Assembly: GCA_937911865.1 (NCBI GenBank)
Contig: CALDSK010000025.1
Coordinates: 16,055 to 80,054 of the forward strand
Length of the DNA stretch: 64,000 nt
Direction of reading: 5' to 3'
From: an uncultured Synechococcus sp.
GTDB lineage: Bacteria; Cyanobacteriota; Cyanobacteriia; Phormidesmidales; Phormidesmidaceae
Below, piece by piece: positions 8,151 through 17,207 of the stretch (its first letter is position 1; each line of letters opens with the position of its first letter). The notes below the pieces were generated by a model that saw nothing but the letters and a program-made list of their open reading frames with translations, was not told where the DNA came from and did no database searches. The translations under genes were made by a program, and so were the position numbers.

Positions 8151-9488
8151 ATGACAAGATTTGGCAGACGAAAATTCTTAGGCTATGCGGCTACAGCCAC
8201 GGGCAGTAGCGTTTTGCTTAACGCCTGCACACCAGACTTTAGCGCGCTCAATCAGCCGCTAGACGACATAGCAGAGAGCGCCACGCCCAACGCCGATCAG
8301 GCCGCAGATGGCGCGGGGGAAATTACCGTCGGCCTTTTGCACTCACTGAGCGGACCGCTGGCATTTAGCGAAGCGCCTCTAGTAGACGCAGAAATATTCG
8401 CTATTGAAGAAATCAACGCAGCAGGCGGCTTACTCGGAAAGCAGCTTGTGCCGTTCATAGAAGACGGCGCTTCTGACTGGCCGACCTTTGCAGAAAAGGC
8501 TGAAAAGCTGATTACGCAGCACCAGACCACAGCTATTTTTGGCGGGTTTACAACCGCGAGTCGCAAAGCGATTTTGCCAGTGATGACCGCGAAAAATCAG
8601 CTGCTGTGGTATCCCAGCGCCTACGAAGGGCAAGCATGCTCTCAAAATATTTTGTATGGGGGTGCGATCGCCAACCAACAGGTCGAACCCGCCCTTACTT
8701 GGATGCTGAACAATCGGGGAAAATCCTTTTTTCTGCTCAGCGACAATGACCGCGTGACGCACGAAATTGCCAAGTCACTGCTGAAAGAGAAAGGGGGAAA
8801 GGTGGCTGGAGAAGCCTTCGTCCCCCTCGAAAACGGAAGCGCAATTGACATGTCGCCCGTCGTTAACGACATAGAGCAGGCGCTTCCCGAAGGCGGCATT
8901 ATCTTGAACAGCTTAGTGGGCGATCAAAACCGCGTCTTTTTTCAGGCGCTCCAAAGCGCAGGTCTTTCTAGCGATCGGCATCTTGTACTGTCTTTACGAA
9001 TTGCGGAAGAAGAAGTGTTCCAAATCGGCCGGTCCTTCTTACAAGGGCATTACGCCGCCTGGCCCTACTTTCAAACCATTAAGACACCCGACAATGAAAA
9101 GTGGGGCGCGGCCTTTCAAGACCGGTTCGGATTTGATCGCGTGATCGGCAGCCCAATGGTCGCGGCCTATTCGATGGTGCATCTGTGGGCGCAGGCCGTT
9201 CAAGCGGCTGAAACGTTTGACACAGCCGCCGTTAGAGCCGCCGTTTACGAACAGACATTTCAGTCGCCCGGCGGTCCTGTCACGATGACATCTAATCACC
9301 ATGTCGCTCAGAAAACCTACGTTGGCCAGGTGCGTGAGGATGGTCTGTTCAATATTATGTGGGCGGCTTCGGAGGCGATCGCACCTAAACCCTGGAACCC
9401 CAGACTATCGGGTGACACAACGTTTCTCTGCGACTGGAGCGATCCGCAAAAAGGCGAGCAGTATACGCCAGAAGAAGCAACATCTTAG
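8151..9488 (+). CDS. Urea/amide-type ABC transporter substrate-binding lipoprotein (UrtA-like)
   Basis: The 445-residue protein begins MTRFGRRKFLGYAATATG, a twin-arginine-type signal, followed by a lipobox (LLNAC), so it is probably a Tat-exported lipoprotein. The mature part is a type I periplasmic binding protein of the UrtA/FmdD/AmiC group (VGLLHSLSGPLAFSEAPLVD, INAAGGLLGK, GGFTTASRKAILPV, LLWYPSAYEG). Such proteins bind urea, short-chain amides or similar ligands. No permease or ATPase genes (urtBCDE) follow, so it either serves transporter parts encoded elsewhere or acts as a sensor. The family is certain; the ligand is not. Confidence 0.85.
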   Translation: MTRFGRRKFLGYAATATGSSVLLNACTPDFSALNQPLDDIAESATPNADQAADGAGEITVGLLHSLSGPLAFSEAPLVDAEIFAIEEINAAGGLLGKQLVPFIEDGASDWPTFAEKAEKLITQHQTTAIFGGFTTASRKAILPVMTAKNQLLWYPSAYEGQACSQNILYGGAIANQQVEPALTWMLNNRGKSFFLLSDNDRVTHEIAKSLLKEKGGKVAGEAFVPLENGSAIDMSPVVNDIEQALPEGGIILNSLVGDQNRVFFQALQSAGLSSDRHLVLSLRIAEEEVFQIGRSFLQGHYAAWPYFQTIKTPDNEKWGAAFQDRFGFDRVIGSPMVAAYSMVHLWAQAVQAAETFDTAAVRAAVYEQTFQSPGGPVTMTSNHHVAQKTYVGQVREDGLFNIMWAASEAIAPKPWNPRLSGDTTFLCDWSDPQKGEQYTPEEATS

Positions 9489-9604
9489 GCTCTACTTGCA
9501 GAACCTTGATTGCAGAGCCTTAATTGAACCCGAGCACTAAGCAAAATCACTTATAAAGAAAGCTAAACTTTTTGCCGAGTTTCTCAGTATTACAGCCATT
9601 CTTG

Positions 9605-9811
9605 TATCATCAGCGCTTGGAAGTCCGAGGAAACACTGATATTGTGACGGCATCCAATACACTCTCAGCAAGGAAAAATGAGAGGGGCTTTCAGGCGTCA
9701 GCAGTAACCGAGGCTAAATAGCACCTTTTGGTGGTCACTGACAGCTAGAGGCACTTTCATCATCGACTACTGCTGAAAGGGATATCACTTCTGTTTAACA
9801 AGGTAACTACC
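9605..9811 (+). promoter_or_regulatory. mscL promoter and long structured leader (candidate RNA element)
   Basis: A TATCAT -10-like box (9605-9610) predicts a start near 9616 and a leader of nearly 200 nt before mscL. It contains the stem TTGGA (9617-9621) with TCCAA (9653-9657) enclosing GGAAACA (9629-9635), the stem CTCTCA (9662-9667) with TGAGAG (9679-9684), and a CACC-TTTT-GGTG hairpin further down. GGAAACA in a loop recalls the cyanobacterial Yfr2 small-RNA family, from memory only. It may be a separate sRNA or a regulatory 5' leader. The rest of the 9489-9811 gap shows no ORF. Confidence 0.35.
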
Positions 9812-10234
9812 ATGGCTAACCGTCAAACCAGAGCTAGAGCAACTAGCTCCGTCAGCAGTTTCGCGAACGATTTTAAAGACTTTCTTCTCCGTGGCAATGT
9901 CGTTGATCTCGCCGTTGCCGTCGTCATCGGTGCCGCTTTCGGTGCAATCGTCACTTCCTTAATCGAAGACATCATTACGCCCCTACTCCTCACGCCCGCA
10001 CTGAGCGCAGCAGGGGTAGAAGATATTGCACTCTTATCAGCAGGCGGTGTTAAGTACGGCTTATTCTTATCCGCTGTGATCAATTTCATTGTGATTGGCT
10101 TTATCTTATTCGTAATCATCCGCATTTTTGAGCGGATGAAGCGCACAGAAGAAGTCGTTGCAGAACCCACACCCACTGAAAAGCTAGATGCTACGATGCA
10201 GCAGCTGAATGAAACCCTAGAGCGCAAGCTGTAA
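9812..10234 (+). CDS. mscL: Large-conductance mechanosensitive channel MscL
   Basis: The 140-residue protein has the classical MscL core: DFLLRGNVVDLAVAVVIGAAFG (N-terminal helix and first membrane segment), FGAIVTSLIEDIITP, a periplasmic loop and a second membrane segment (LFLSAVINFIVIGFILFVII), then a charged cytoplasmic helix. MscL forms a pentameric pore in the plasma membrane that opens at extreme tension and releases solutes on osmotic downshock. The N-terminus is about 20 residues longer than the E. coli type. An AAGGT ribosome-binding sequence precedes the ATG. The gene has its own leader and terminator, so it is monocistronic. Confidence 0.95.
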   Translation: MANRQTRARATSSVSSFANDFKDFLLRGNVVDLAVAVVIGAAFGAIVTSLIEDIITPLLLTPALSAAGVEDIALLSAGGVKYGLFLSAVINFIVIGFILFVIIRIFERMKRTEEVVAEPTPTEKLDATMQQLNETLERKL

Positions 10235-10275
10235 GGAACAGATTCTGTTGAGGCAGCGATTATAGCCAAATTAAT

Positions 10276-10322
10276 AAAACGCCTGGTTGATCTAACTTTT
10301 GAGTAGATTAACCAGGCGTTTT
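10276..10322 (+). terminator. Rho-independent terminator of mscL
   Basis: A stem of about 18 bp (AAAACGCCTGGTT...AACCAGGCGTTTT with an extension) with a 9-nt loop ends in TTTT, about 40 bp after the mscL stop. The A-run on the opposite side means it may also act on the leftward pentapeptide gene. Confidence 0.92.
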
Positions 10323-10354
10323 GACGATTACCTATCAACGACTTGGTGTGATCA

Positions 10355-10930
10355 TCAATCTCGGCAGCCTAAGCTCTCACGGGTAGCAACACCTGTAACC
10401 GGATTCACGCCATCGGCCCGTTCGCACATCCGCTTCACCTGAATGCGATCGATGATGGCATCGGAAAAGTCTGCGCCTGTAATGATGGTGTCACCAAAAG
10501 AACTGCTGGTTGCGATCGCATCGACAAACACCACATTTGTCATATCCGACCCATCAAAAAATACCCGATCGGCAAACGTCTTCGTAAAGTCTGCGTCCTT
10601 CAGATTCGTACGCAAAAAAGTCGCCTTGGTTAAAATCGTGCCGCTCATATCAGCCCCTTCAAAGTTGGCATCGCGAGCATCTGCCGCCGCAAACGAACAG
10701 CCCGACAGATCTTTGCCCGAAAAGTCCTTCCCGGCCTGATTGGTTAGCGTATAGTCCACCGAATTATCTTGCGCTAAAGCCGCAGGCGCTGCGAGTGCGA
10801 TCGCCATTACCGAACCGACTATCCCTAACAGAAAGCCCATCTTTACAGCATTCCAAACCGTCTTTAGCTGCCGCAACCATCCCATAACCGACCTCAACCA
10901 CATACCAACCCTTAGATCATACGCTTTCAA
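10355..10930 (-). CDS. Pentapeptide-repeat protein, probably thylakoid-lumenal or periplasmic
   Basis: The 191-residue product has a hydrophobic export signal ([24 protein letters not shown]) with a likely AxA cleavage. About 100 residues of A(D/N)LXX-type pentapeptide repeats follow ([20 protein letters not shown] and onward), forming a right-handed quadrilateral beta-helix. The C-terminal tail has two cysteines and the phrase [14 protein letters not shown], which I recognise from cyanobacterial and plant lumenal pentapeptide proteins. The function of the family is unknown. The first ATG adds about 25 residues before the signal, so translation may start at a later Met (e.g. WNAVKMGF). Confidence 0.8.
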   Translation of the reverse strand: MKAYDLRVGMWLRSVMGWLRQLKTVWNAVKMGFLLGIVGSVMAIALAAPAALAQDNSVDYTLTNQAGKDFSGKDLSGCSFAAADARDANFEGADMSGTILTKATFLRTNLKDADFTKTFADRVFFDGSDMTNVVFVDAIATSSSFGDTIITGADFSDAIIDRIQVKRMCERADGVNPVTGVATRESLGCRD

Positions 10931-11094
10931 TGCGGTTGCGTAGCCGTTATCTGAAAGTCAGATTCTGGCCTGCATCCCCCAAAATACGACACCAAAGAAA
11001 GCGCTATTCTGGATATAACCAATAACTATTAAGGCTAGCTGTTACAGACATACTTAATTGATTCACAGGCAACACACCTTGGGTAGCCAGCACA

Positions 11095-11703
11095 ATGACC
11101 TACACTCTAAAGCGCTATCAAACCTATCAAGACTATCTAGATGCAGAAGAACTTTCACCAGAAGGTAACTATCGACTGCTCAGCACCGGAGAAGTCATAG
11201 AAGTGCCTACTGAAAACGATATCAATCGATTGATAGTCTCTGCACTGATGGCCGCGATCATTAAGGCCAAAGGGTTAGCTTTTTTTCGGTATCTCTGTCC
11301 CGGCAATAAGGAAATTCAGGTTCACCCAAGTCAAGATAAGTGCGTCAATCGTAAGCCAGACTTGATGGTCTTAGACCCTACACATTTGGCTGAAGCTAAG
11401 CAGGCTGTTCTTCTGGGTATGAATGCACCTGCTTTTGTTGCTGAAGTCGTTAGTCCTGGTAGCGAATCTAGCGAGAATTACTTACGAGATTATGTCTGGA
11501 AGCGTAAACAGTATGAGCGGTGGCAAATTCCTGAGTACTGGATTATCGATCCACACCAAAAGCAGGTCACGGTCTTGACGCTGGTAGACGGTAAGTATCG
11601 GGATACTGTGTACGTTGGGCGAACCGCTCTCAGGTCGAGCGTTTTTCCAGCTATCGAACTCGTGGCAGACGATCTGGTTGTAGGTCAGATAAACGACGAT
11701 TAG
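11095..11703 (+). CDS. Uma2-family (DUF820) PD-(D/E)XK nuclease-like protein
   Basis: At 202 residues it is of standard length for the Uma2/DUF820 family, which is greatly expanded in cyanobacteria. The nuclease-fold signature is visible: NRKPDLMVL (acidic residue after a strand), FVAEVVSPGSES (E-x-V core) and RDYVWKRKQYERWQIPEYWIID. Neither substrate nor biological role is established for the family; some members may come from mobile elements. The stop overlaps the end of the convergent transporter gene by 4 bp. Confidence 0.85.
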   Translation: MTYTLKRYQTYQDYLDAEELSPEGNYRLLSTGEVIEVPTENDINRLIVSALMAAIIKAKGLAFFRYLCPGNKEIQVHPSQDKCVNRKPDLMVLDPTHLAEAKQAVLLGMNAPAFVAEVVSPGSESSENYLRDYVWKRKQYERWQIPEYWIIDPHQKQVTVLTLVDGKYRDTVYVGRTALRSSVFPAIELVADDLVVGQINDD

Positions 11704-13970
11704 TCTTTCTGTAGCATCTCAGAAAAGTCTAGATTTTCTGCGGCTAAAACCAGTACAGTCGGCGGCAAGTCAGCGATTCTATCTTGCAAAATCTGGTAGT
11801 ACTCGATCATGTCGTTATCGGGGAGCGCCAAGCCCAGAAAGACCAGATCGGCGCTCGCAGACGACTGCTTGAGAATGTCATTGAAAGGGCGCCCCTCGGC
11901 CAGGATAATTTCAGATTTTGCACCAATCCGTAGGCTATTAGTCAAGTTCGTTAAGTTGGCTTCTGCGGCCTGAGCAGCCGCTGCATCTGGGACAACCAGC
12001 TTCAGGCGAATATCGGCAGAGCGCCACTGCCAGCTAGTGCGCAGTAGGTATGCCAAAATCAGCATCAGACCGCCGTTGGACTGCAAACCGCCCCACCACA
12101 CATCGATTTGGCGCTTTTGATCGCGACCAAACATCGGTGGGTTAAGCGAATCAGCCGGGGATTCAGAGCTCTCTTCATCGCGATAAATAATCACGTTGCG
12201 CTTGGCGTCGTGACACATGCGAATGGTTTGGCAGTAGCGCTCAACACTGTCGGGTGAAGGATCTTCTGTGTCACCGAGTAAAACGGTATTAGGCACTAGC
12301 GGACCCATGCCGTAGGTTTCTAGCAGTTGCCTAGAGCCCACGTAAGGATCGTCAGCGGTAATGATTTTGGCGAAAGCTTGGATGCCTTTGCGGTCCAGGA
12401 AGTCACGCAGGGTGACTTCGGCCTTTTCCTGTTGAGCAATGCTGCGTGAGCCACTAGGCAGAATGCTGGCTACCGTAATCAGACCGCGATTGTGTGTGAA
12501 GGCACGGGCCATCTCTATCAAGTACCAGCGCTTAGTCGGAGTTCCAGAGAGAACCAGCAGGTGAGGACGCCAGTTTTTAGGATCGGCGTTGTCATCAATG
12601 TTGAGTAGGGCCGTGCGGACAATTGTCATCCAGACGCCCTGGCGAACGTCTCCCCAGGTGCTTTCGATTTGTCGGCGCTCTAGCCAGAAGTAAATTAGGC
12701 CAACGATCACAAGTGCGGCAATCGTCGCAACTGGGTTGATTAGAAACATTACGGCAATACAGCCGATAGCCCCTAGTAAAGACAGTGACCAGTGCACGCG
12801 AAAGGTAGGCCGAAAAGAAGGGCTCTGCAAAAAGCCTTCTAGCCCCGCAGCGATGTTGAGCACCATGTACGTGGTGAGGAAGAACATGGAGAGGACCGGA
12901 GCGATCGCATCTAAACTCCCCATCATCACCACCGCCAGCACAATGCCTAGGGTAAACAGCGTCCCTAACCGAGGATCGTCTGTAGGCCCGTTGCCCTTGC
13001 CCAGCCAGCGCAAGCTGCTCGGCAAAATGTTGTCGCGAGCTAGCGCCTGCAAAATACGCGGTGCCCCCAAGATGCTGCCAATCGCACTAGAGAGCGAGGC
13101 CCCCCAGACCCCTAGAACAATCGAATCGATCAGAAAATCGCCACCGATCGCGATGCGCTTCATCACCATGACATCCGAGTTCAGCAGCGCGTCCGAAGCG
13201 GTAGGTGTACGCAGCACCAGCAGAAAGGGAATCGCCATATAAATGACATAGCCGACGATTACCGCAGCTAAGGTACCGCGGGGAATGGCACGAATGGGAT
13301 CTTTGAGGTCGCCCGACATGTTCACACCCGACATGATGCCCGTTACCGCTGGGAAGAAGACGGCAAATACGGCCCAAAAGCCGACGCGAGGAACCTCAGA
13401 AGAGGCCGCATCGGAGGCGATTGGCGTAACATCGTTACCAAAAACTAAGGCGATCAGCGATAGGGCAATCGCCGCCATAATCACGTACTGCGCCTTGATG
13501 GCAATGTCGGCCGAGCCTAACGCCAAAGCAGTCACCAGCACCGTCGTAATGAGTGCCACCACGACGATAGAGACGCCTGGAAAAATATTTTTTACACTTT
13601 CTGCAAAACCGATGGTGTACAGAGCCACCGAGAGTGCCTGAGCAAAGTACAGCGGAATGCCGACCGCACCGCCGGTTTCAATGCCCAGCGAACGGCTGAT
13701 CATGTAGTAAGCACCGCCGGCGCGAACGACCTTGTCAGTCGCGATCGCACTAATAGAAAGCGCCGTGAGGAACGTAATGGATGTCGCAATTGTGACAATA
13801 ATCAGCGTAGCCGGTAGGCCAACTTGGCCCACCACCCAGCCAAAGCGCAGATACATAATGACGCCCAAAATCGTCAGAATAGAGGGCGTAAACACACCAC
13901 CAAAAGTCCCAAGGCCGGTGGCTTCGTCCTTACTCGGCAGCGTTACGACATCAGGAGAATTAGAAGTCAT
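11700..13970 (-). CDS. Cation-chloride-cotransporter-like APC-superfamily transporter
   Basis: The 756-residue membrane protein has an N-terminal permease of about 12 helices opening with FGGVFTPSILTILGVIMYLR, the hallmark start of the Na-K-Cl cotransporter (SLC12) group. GGAYYMISRSLG follows, and after the fourth span MSGVNMSGDLKDPIRAIPRG. After about residue 450 comes a soluble cytoplasmic domain (LLVLSGTPTKRWYLIEMA... to the end), as in SLC12 proteins. It probably moves chloride and/or potassium/sodium across the plasma membrane. Transported ions and energetics cannot be read here. Convergent with the Uma2 gene. Confidence 0.85.
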   Translation of the reverse strand: MTSNSPDVVTLPSKDEATGLGTFGGVFTPSILTILGVIMYLRFGWVVGQVGLPATLIIVTIATSITFLTALSISAIATDKVVRAGGAYYMISRSLGIETGGAVGIPLYFAQALSVALYTIGFAESVKNIFPGVSIVVVALITTVLVTALALGSADIAIKAQYVIMAAIALSLIALVFGNDVTPIASDAASSEVPRVGFWAVFAVFFPAVTGIMSGVNMSGDLKDPIRAIPRGTLAAVIVGYVIYMAIPFLLVLRTPTASDALLNSDVMVMKRIAIGGDFLIDSIVLGVWGASLSSAIGSILGAPRILQALARDNILPSSLRWLGKGNGPTDDPRLGTLFTLGIVLAVVMMGSLDAIAPVLSMFFLTTYMVLNIAAGLEGFLQSPSFRPTFRVHWSLSLLGAIGCIAVMFLINPVATIAALVIVGLIYFWLERRQIESTWGDVRQGVWMTIVRTALLNIDDNADPKNWRPHLLVLSGTPTKRWYLIEMARAFTHNRGLITVASILPSGSRSIAQQEKAEVTLRDFLDRKGIQAFAKIITADDPYVGSRQLLETYGMGPLVPNTVLLGDTEDPSPDSVERYCQTIRMCHDAKRNVIIYRDEESSESPADSLNPPMFGRDQKRQIDVWWGGLQSNGGLMLILAYLLRTSWQWRSADIRLKLVVPDAAAAQAAEANLTNLTNSLRIGAKSEIILAEGRPFNDILKQSSASADLVFLGLALPDNDMIEYYQILQDRIADLPPTVLVLAAENLDFSEMLQKD

Positions 13971-14074
13971 GGTCGTTTTAGAAAGTGGGTAAAGGGGCTC
14001 TGCACCGCTTTACAGTTTAGAAGGCTTTTGGCTTACTACACAGCCATCTTCCATACCCCTTCTTAATAAGTCCT

Positions 14075-14932
14075 ATGAGCACATCTTCCTTTGAAAGGTC
14101 GTCAAACCCTACGCTTAGCCAGTGGCAGCGCTTACTGAAAAATGCCGGGACCTGGCAGGGCTCGTTCGCTCAAATTTCTCCTGTGGGAGAATTTTTATCA
14201 GAAGTACGGACAGAAGTCGAGTTAACCCCCAGCGATGAGGGTAAGGCGATGCACCAGGAAGTGCGGCGCTACCCCGCAGATGCGCCCCCACAGGTTCAAA
14301 TACTGGACTACCGTTCGCTGAATCGGGCAACGCTGTTTTTTGAAAACGGGGCCTTTTCGCAAGGGTCTATGCAGTGGGGACCGTTTTCTAGCTTTGGAGC
14401 CGAGCTAGGGCTGATTGCAGGCGATCGCAGACTGCGGCTAGTTCAGCTATTTGAAAAAAATGAGCTAAGGCCGCTTACGCTCATTCGAGAACGAAAGCAG
14501 GGCACAGAAGCGCCAGAACGCCCAGCCCTTTCCCTAAGCGCTCTAGTTGGCACCTGGAAGGGCAAAGCCGTCACACAATACGCCGACCTGCGCCCTGACA
14601 CCTACAGTGATACGCAGCTTACGGTCGAACAGATAGGGCCGACTCAAATCCGCCAAACGATTCGGCTAGGTGCAGACAGTCCCCCTCTTAGCTCCACTGG
14701 CCAGATAGAAGGCTCACAGATTCTCTTCAAGGAGGGCATGCAGCCTGTGCAGGTCTTGCTATTACCCGACGGTGCCTCTTCTACCTGCCCCACCCAAATC
14801 ACTCCACGTCAGCCCATCTTCTTAGAAGTTGGCTGGCTCATCGACAGCCATACCCGTCAGCGCCTGATTCGGCGCTACGATGCCGCGGGTGCCTGGGTTA
14901 GCCTTACGCTCGTCACAGAACAGAAAGAGTAA
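14075..14932 (+). CDS. DUF3598 family protein
   Basis: The 285-residue soluble protein is the cyanobacterial DUF3598 type: an N-terminal half starting SQWQRLLKNAGTWQGSFAQI and a second, related half at about 155 (LSALVGTWKGKAVTQYADLRP). Both carry the G-x-W-x-G pattern of lipocalin-like barrels, so it looks like a tandem of two barrels. There is no signal peptide. Function is unknown; a pigment- or lipid-binding role is a guess from the fold. Its 3' end faces the leftward membrane-protein gene at 14956, 23 bp away. Confidence 0.8.
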   Translation: MSTSSFERSSNPTLSQWQRLLKNAGTWQGSFAQISPVGEFLSEVRTEVELTPSDEGKAMHQEVRRYPADAPPQVQILDYRSLNRATLFFENGAFSQGSMQWGPFSSFGAELGLIAGDRRLRLVQLFEKNELRPLTLIRERKQGTEAPERPALSLSALVGTWKGKAVTQYADLRPDTYSDTQLTVEQIGPTQIRQTIRLGADSPPLSSTGQIEGSQILFKEGMQPVQVLLLPDGASSTCPTQITPRQPIFLEVGWLIDSHTRQRLIRRYDAAGAWVSLTLVTEQKE

Positions 14933-14955
14933 TACAGAGAAGACAGATAATATCG

Positions 14956-15591
14956 CTACTGATTGCCAGTGCTAAGTCGCTCGTCTTTGCCCGTTTCGAT
15001 AAAGTTGACGATTGGAATGCCAGTAATAGCACCCATGAGCAGGCCCCACGCAACGACAACGAGGAAAGATTGCAAAAGGGAAGTCTCTGCCAGCGGAACG
15101 ACAAGGCCCTCGAAAGCCAAAAGCCGAGGGACTATTAAATCAGCGAGTAAGCTAAACCCTATCCACTGCCACGCGTTGCTAACCTGGCGGCGCAAAAATA
15201 GCCACTGCAATAGGCTCACGGTCAGGCTAAGCGACAAAGCGCTGACGAATCTCATCAAGCCAAACGATACTCTGTCATCGGGCGACACAACAAAGGCGAG
15301 GATTGAAAGCAGCGTCTGCGTTAATAAAATCGTCAGCAGTTTGCCAGTAGCCGTAGCAACAATCCAGCCGTAGGCTTTCTTCAGGTAGGGCCGCAGCACA
15401 ATCCACTGGCAAAACCCAGTCAGCGTGCCTGCTAGCACAGCCGTCAGTAGCAGCGAACCTACCCGCAAAGCTTCAGCGCCACCGACAGGCTGCATTGCCA
15501 GATACGCTATATGCAGCGTGTTCGCAAACAGAGCGCCGCCAATAGTCGCCAGTATCCAATCGTAAAATAGCCGCGATTTGAGATATTTCAT
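14956..15591 (-). CDS. Multi-pass membrane protein with duplicated QWxxLR motif
   Basis: This 211-residue protein has about five to six predicted membrane segments and no signal peptide. The motif CQWIVLRPYLKKAYGWIVAT recurs further on as LQWLFLRRQVSNAWQWIGFS, so the protein is an internal duplication. The same two-copy plan occurs in the product at 16376-17083, a paralogue on the other side of tsaB. I know no function for the family. It is 33 bp downstream of tsaB on the same strand and probably cotranscribed with it. Confidence 0.75.
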   Translation of the reverse strand: MKYLKSRLFYDWILATIGGALFANTLHIAYLAMQPVGGAEALRVGSLLLTAVLAGTLTGFCQWIVLRPYLKKAYGWIVATATGKLLTILLTQTLLSILAFVVSPDDRVSFGLMRFVSALSLSLTVSLLQWLFLRRQVSNAWQWIGFSLLADLIVPRLLAFEGLVVPLAETSLLQSFLVVVAWGLLMGAITGIPIVNFIETGKDERLSTGNQ

Positions 15592-15624
15592 CTTTACTTA
15601 CGGGTGTTTTACCCACGCTACCAG

Positions 15625-16293
15625 CTATCGATGAACGGGATGCTGACCATAAAAGGGAAGAACAGAAGACCATTCAGGGCGATCGCCTCTTTTGTAACGA
15701 GCAGTCGCCAACGCCATCACACCTGTCACCGACTCAGCCAGCCCCTTACCTGCTGCTGCCGTCACGTCTACAAGAGGTCGCTCCCAGCTGGCCAACACCT
15801 CTGCCCATTTGGCATTCGGTACTACCCCGTCTGCTCTAACGACTACTAGGTTACCCTCTTCAGCAGGCCGATAAATCGCACCAAACACGGACTCTCGCTT
15901 GGCAACCATTGCGATCGCAATATCCTTATCAGCCGGCTGCGCCTGACTTGCGCCCATCGCTGCCAACGAAGACACACCGAACAGAGGGATTTCTAGCTGC
16001 TGCGCTAACGTTCGAGCGGCCACCACCCCAATTCGCGTACCGGTAAAGCCGCCTGGCCCTTTTGCCACCGCCACAAAGCTCAAGTCCTGCCAGCGATAGG
16101 GCAAGATAAATTCCATCATCTTCACGTGCAGGTGGCTAGATACATCGCGGCCCAAATCCCACACCTGATAACGGCTAACCGACTGACTAGACGCATCGAC
16201 GCCTTGGAGCATTAGGCCAAGCTGAGGGCTAGAAGTATGAATGGCAAAACCGAGCATGAGCAGGTCAAAGGAGTGCAGGCGAGCAATGATCAC
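15625..16293 (-). CDS. tsaB: tRNA t6A biosynthesis protein TsaB
   Basis: The 222-residue product matches TsaB (YeaZ): LGFAIHTSSPQLGLML at the start, LSFVAVAKGPGGFTGTRIGV (the actin-like ATPase core) and IPLFGVSSLAAMG. TsaB scaffolds TsaD, which with TsaE and TsaC adds threonylcarbamoyl to A37 of ANN-decoding tRNAs in the cytosol. The reading frame opens 12 residues before MLGFAIHT; the family usually begins at that second Met (16257), so that start is possible. It sits between two related membrane-protein genes on the same strand. Confidence 0.92.
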   Translation of the reverse strand: MIIARLHSFDLLMLGFAIHTSSPQLGLMLQGVDASSQSVSRYQVWDLGRDVSSHLHVKMMEFILPYRWQDLSFVAVAKGPGGFTGTRIGVVAARTLAQQLEIPLFGVSSLAAMGASQAQPADKDIAIAMVAKRESVFGAIYRPAEEGNLVVVRADGVVPNAKWAEVLASWERPLVDVTAAAGKGLAESVTGVMALATARYKRGDRPEWSSVLPFYGQHPVHR

Positions 16294-16326
16294 CCTACCG
16301 CTAAACTGTAAGAGCTGGGTTACTTG

Positions 16327-16354
16327 TAACTAGATAAAGGTAACTAGATAAAGG
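16327..16354. repeat. Tandem repeat, 2 x 14 bp (perfect)
   Basis: Two identical copies of TAACTAGATAAAGG lie in the gap between the membrane-protein gene and tsaB. Confidence 0.9.
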
Positions 16355-16375
16355 TGAAGTTGGCGAACAAGCGCA

Positions 16376-17083
16376 TCAGCTAAAAATTGAAACAGACGCC
16401 CGCTTCTGCGCAGCGACAAATCCAGCCAGCACCCACCCAGTGAAAACGCCTTGAAATAGGCCCATCAGCACAAATTTCAAAATACCGACCGCCATGAGGC
16501 TTGTCAGACTCGGCGGTGGCGTTGTCATTAGCATTTCTGAAAAGAGATCGGGTTGAGGCAGCAGCGGCACAAATTCGATAATTTTGACCATAAGCTGAGC
16601 TGCGAGCACGGCGCCTATCCAATACTCAGCATGGTCTACCCGGCTTCTTAGAAAGAACCACTGCATAGTGCCAAGGCCGAGACCAAGGCCCAAAGCAGCT
16701 GGCAAACAATACAGGTTACTCACCACTGGCACAGCCGGTAGCCAGCTAAAAGCATTCAAGCCGAGGTGTAAACCGTAGCTGCTAAAAGCGTAAATTATTG
16801 AAGCCAGGGCGCTGCCGACCGCAGTCGCAACTAGCCAACCATGCGCCTGCGTAAAATAACGCCGTAGAACTAGCCACTGACATACGCCCAAAGCCAGCCC
16901 TTCTCCGATCAACCAGCCGCCAGAGTGGCTGTAGTATCCCGAGGCACCCAGCGGCATCGTGAACTGGATGAGCACTTTGTTCAACACAGTTCCAAGCGGC
17001 ATCGCAATAAAGCAAGCCAGCATCCACCAGCGAAAGGCTCGTAATCGCCAGGTGAAATGGATGGATTGAAGAAAATTGTTCAT
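16376..17083 (-). CDS. Multi-pass membrane protein with duplicated QWxxLR motif (paralogue)
   Basis: The 235-residue protein has about six predicted membrane segments. It contains CQWLVLRRYFTQAHGWLVAT and, about 100 residues later, MQWFFLRSRVDHAEYWIGAV. Both align with the two copies in the 14956-15591 product, so the two genes come from an ancient duplication. Function is unknown. It is the upstream member of a possible three-gene leftward unit with tsaB (82 bp gap) and the second paralogue. Confidence 0.75.
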   Translation of the reverse strand: MNNFLQSIHFTWRLRAFRWWMLACFIAMPLGTVLNKVLIQFTMPLGASGYYSHSGGWLIGEGLALGVCQWLVLRRYFTQAHGWLVATAVGSALASIIYAFSSYGLHLGLNAFSWLPAVPVVSNLYCLPAALGLGLGLGTMQWFFLRSRVDHAEYWIGAVLAAQLMVKIIEFVPLLPQPDLFSEMLMTTPPPSLTSLMAVGILKFVLMGLFQGVFTGWVLAGFVAAQKRASVSIFS

Positions 17084-17207
17084 GATGAAGAGGCGTTGAG
17101 TGAGATGACCTGTGCTATCTGATCCTGTGTGACTTATCAGTCTTATCAGTGCGATCGCACCACTTTACGCAAACAACCCTTCCTAATTTCAGCACCTATC
17201 TCAGCCT

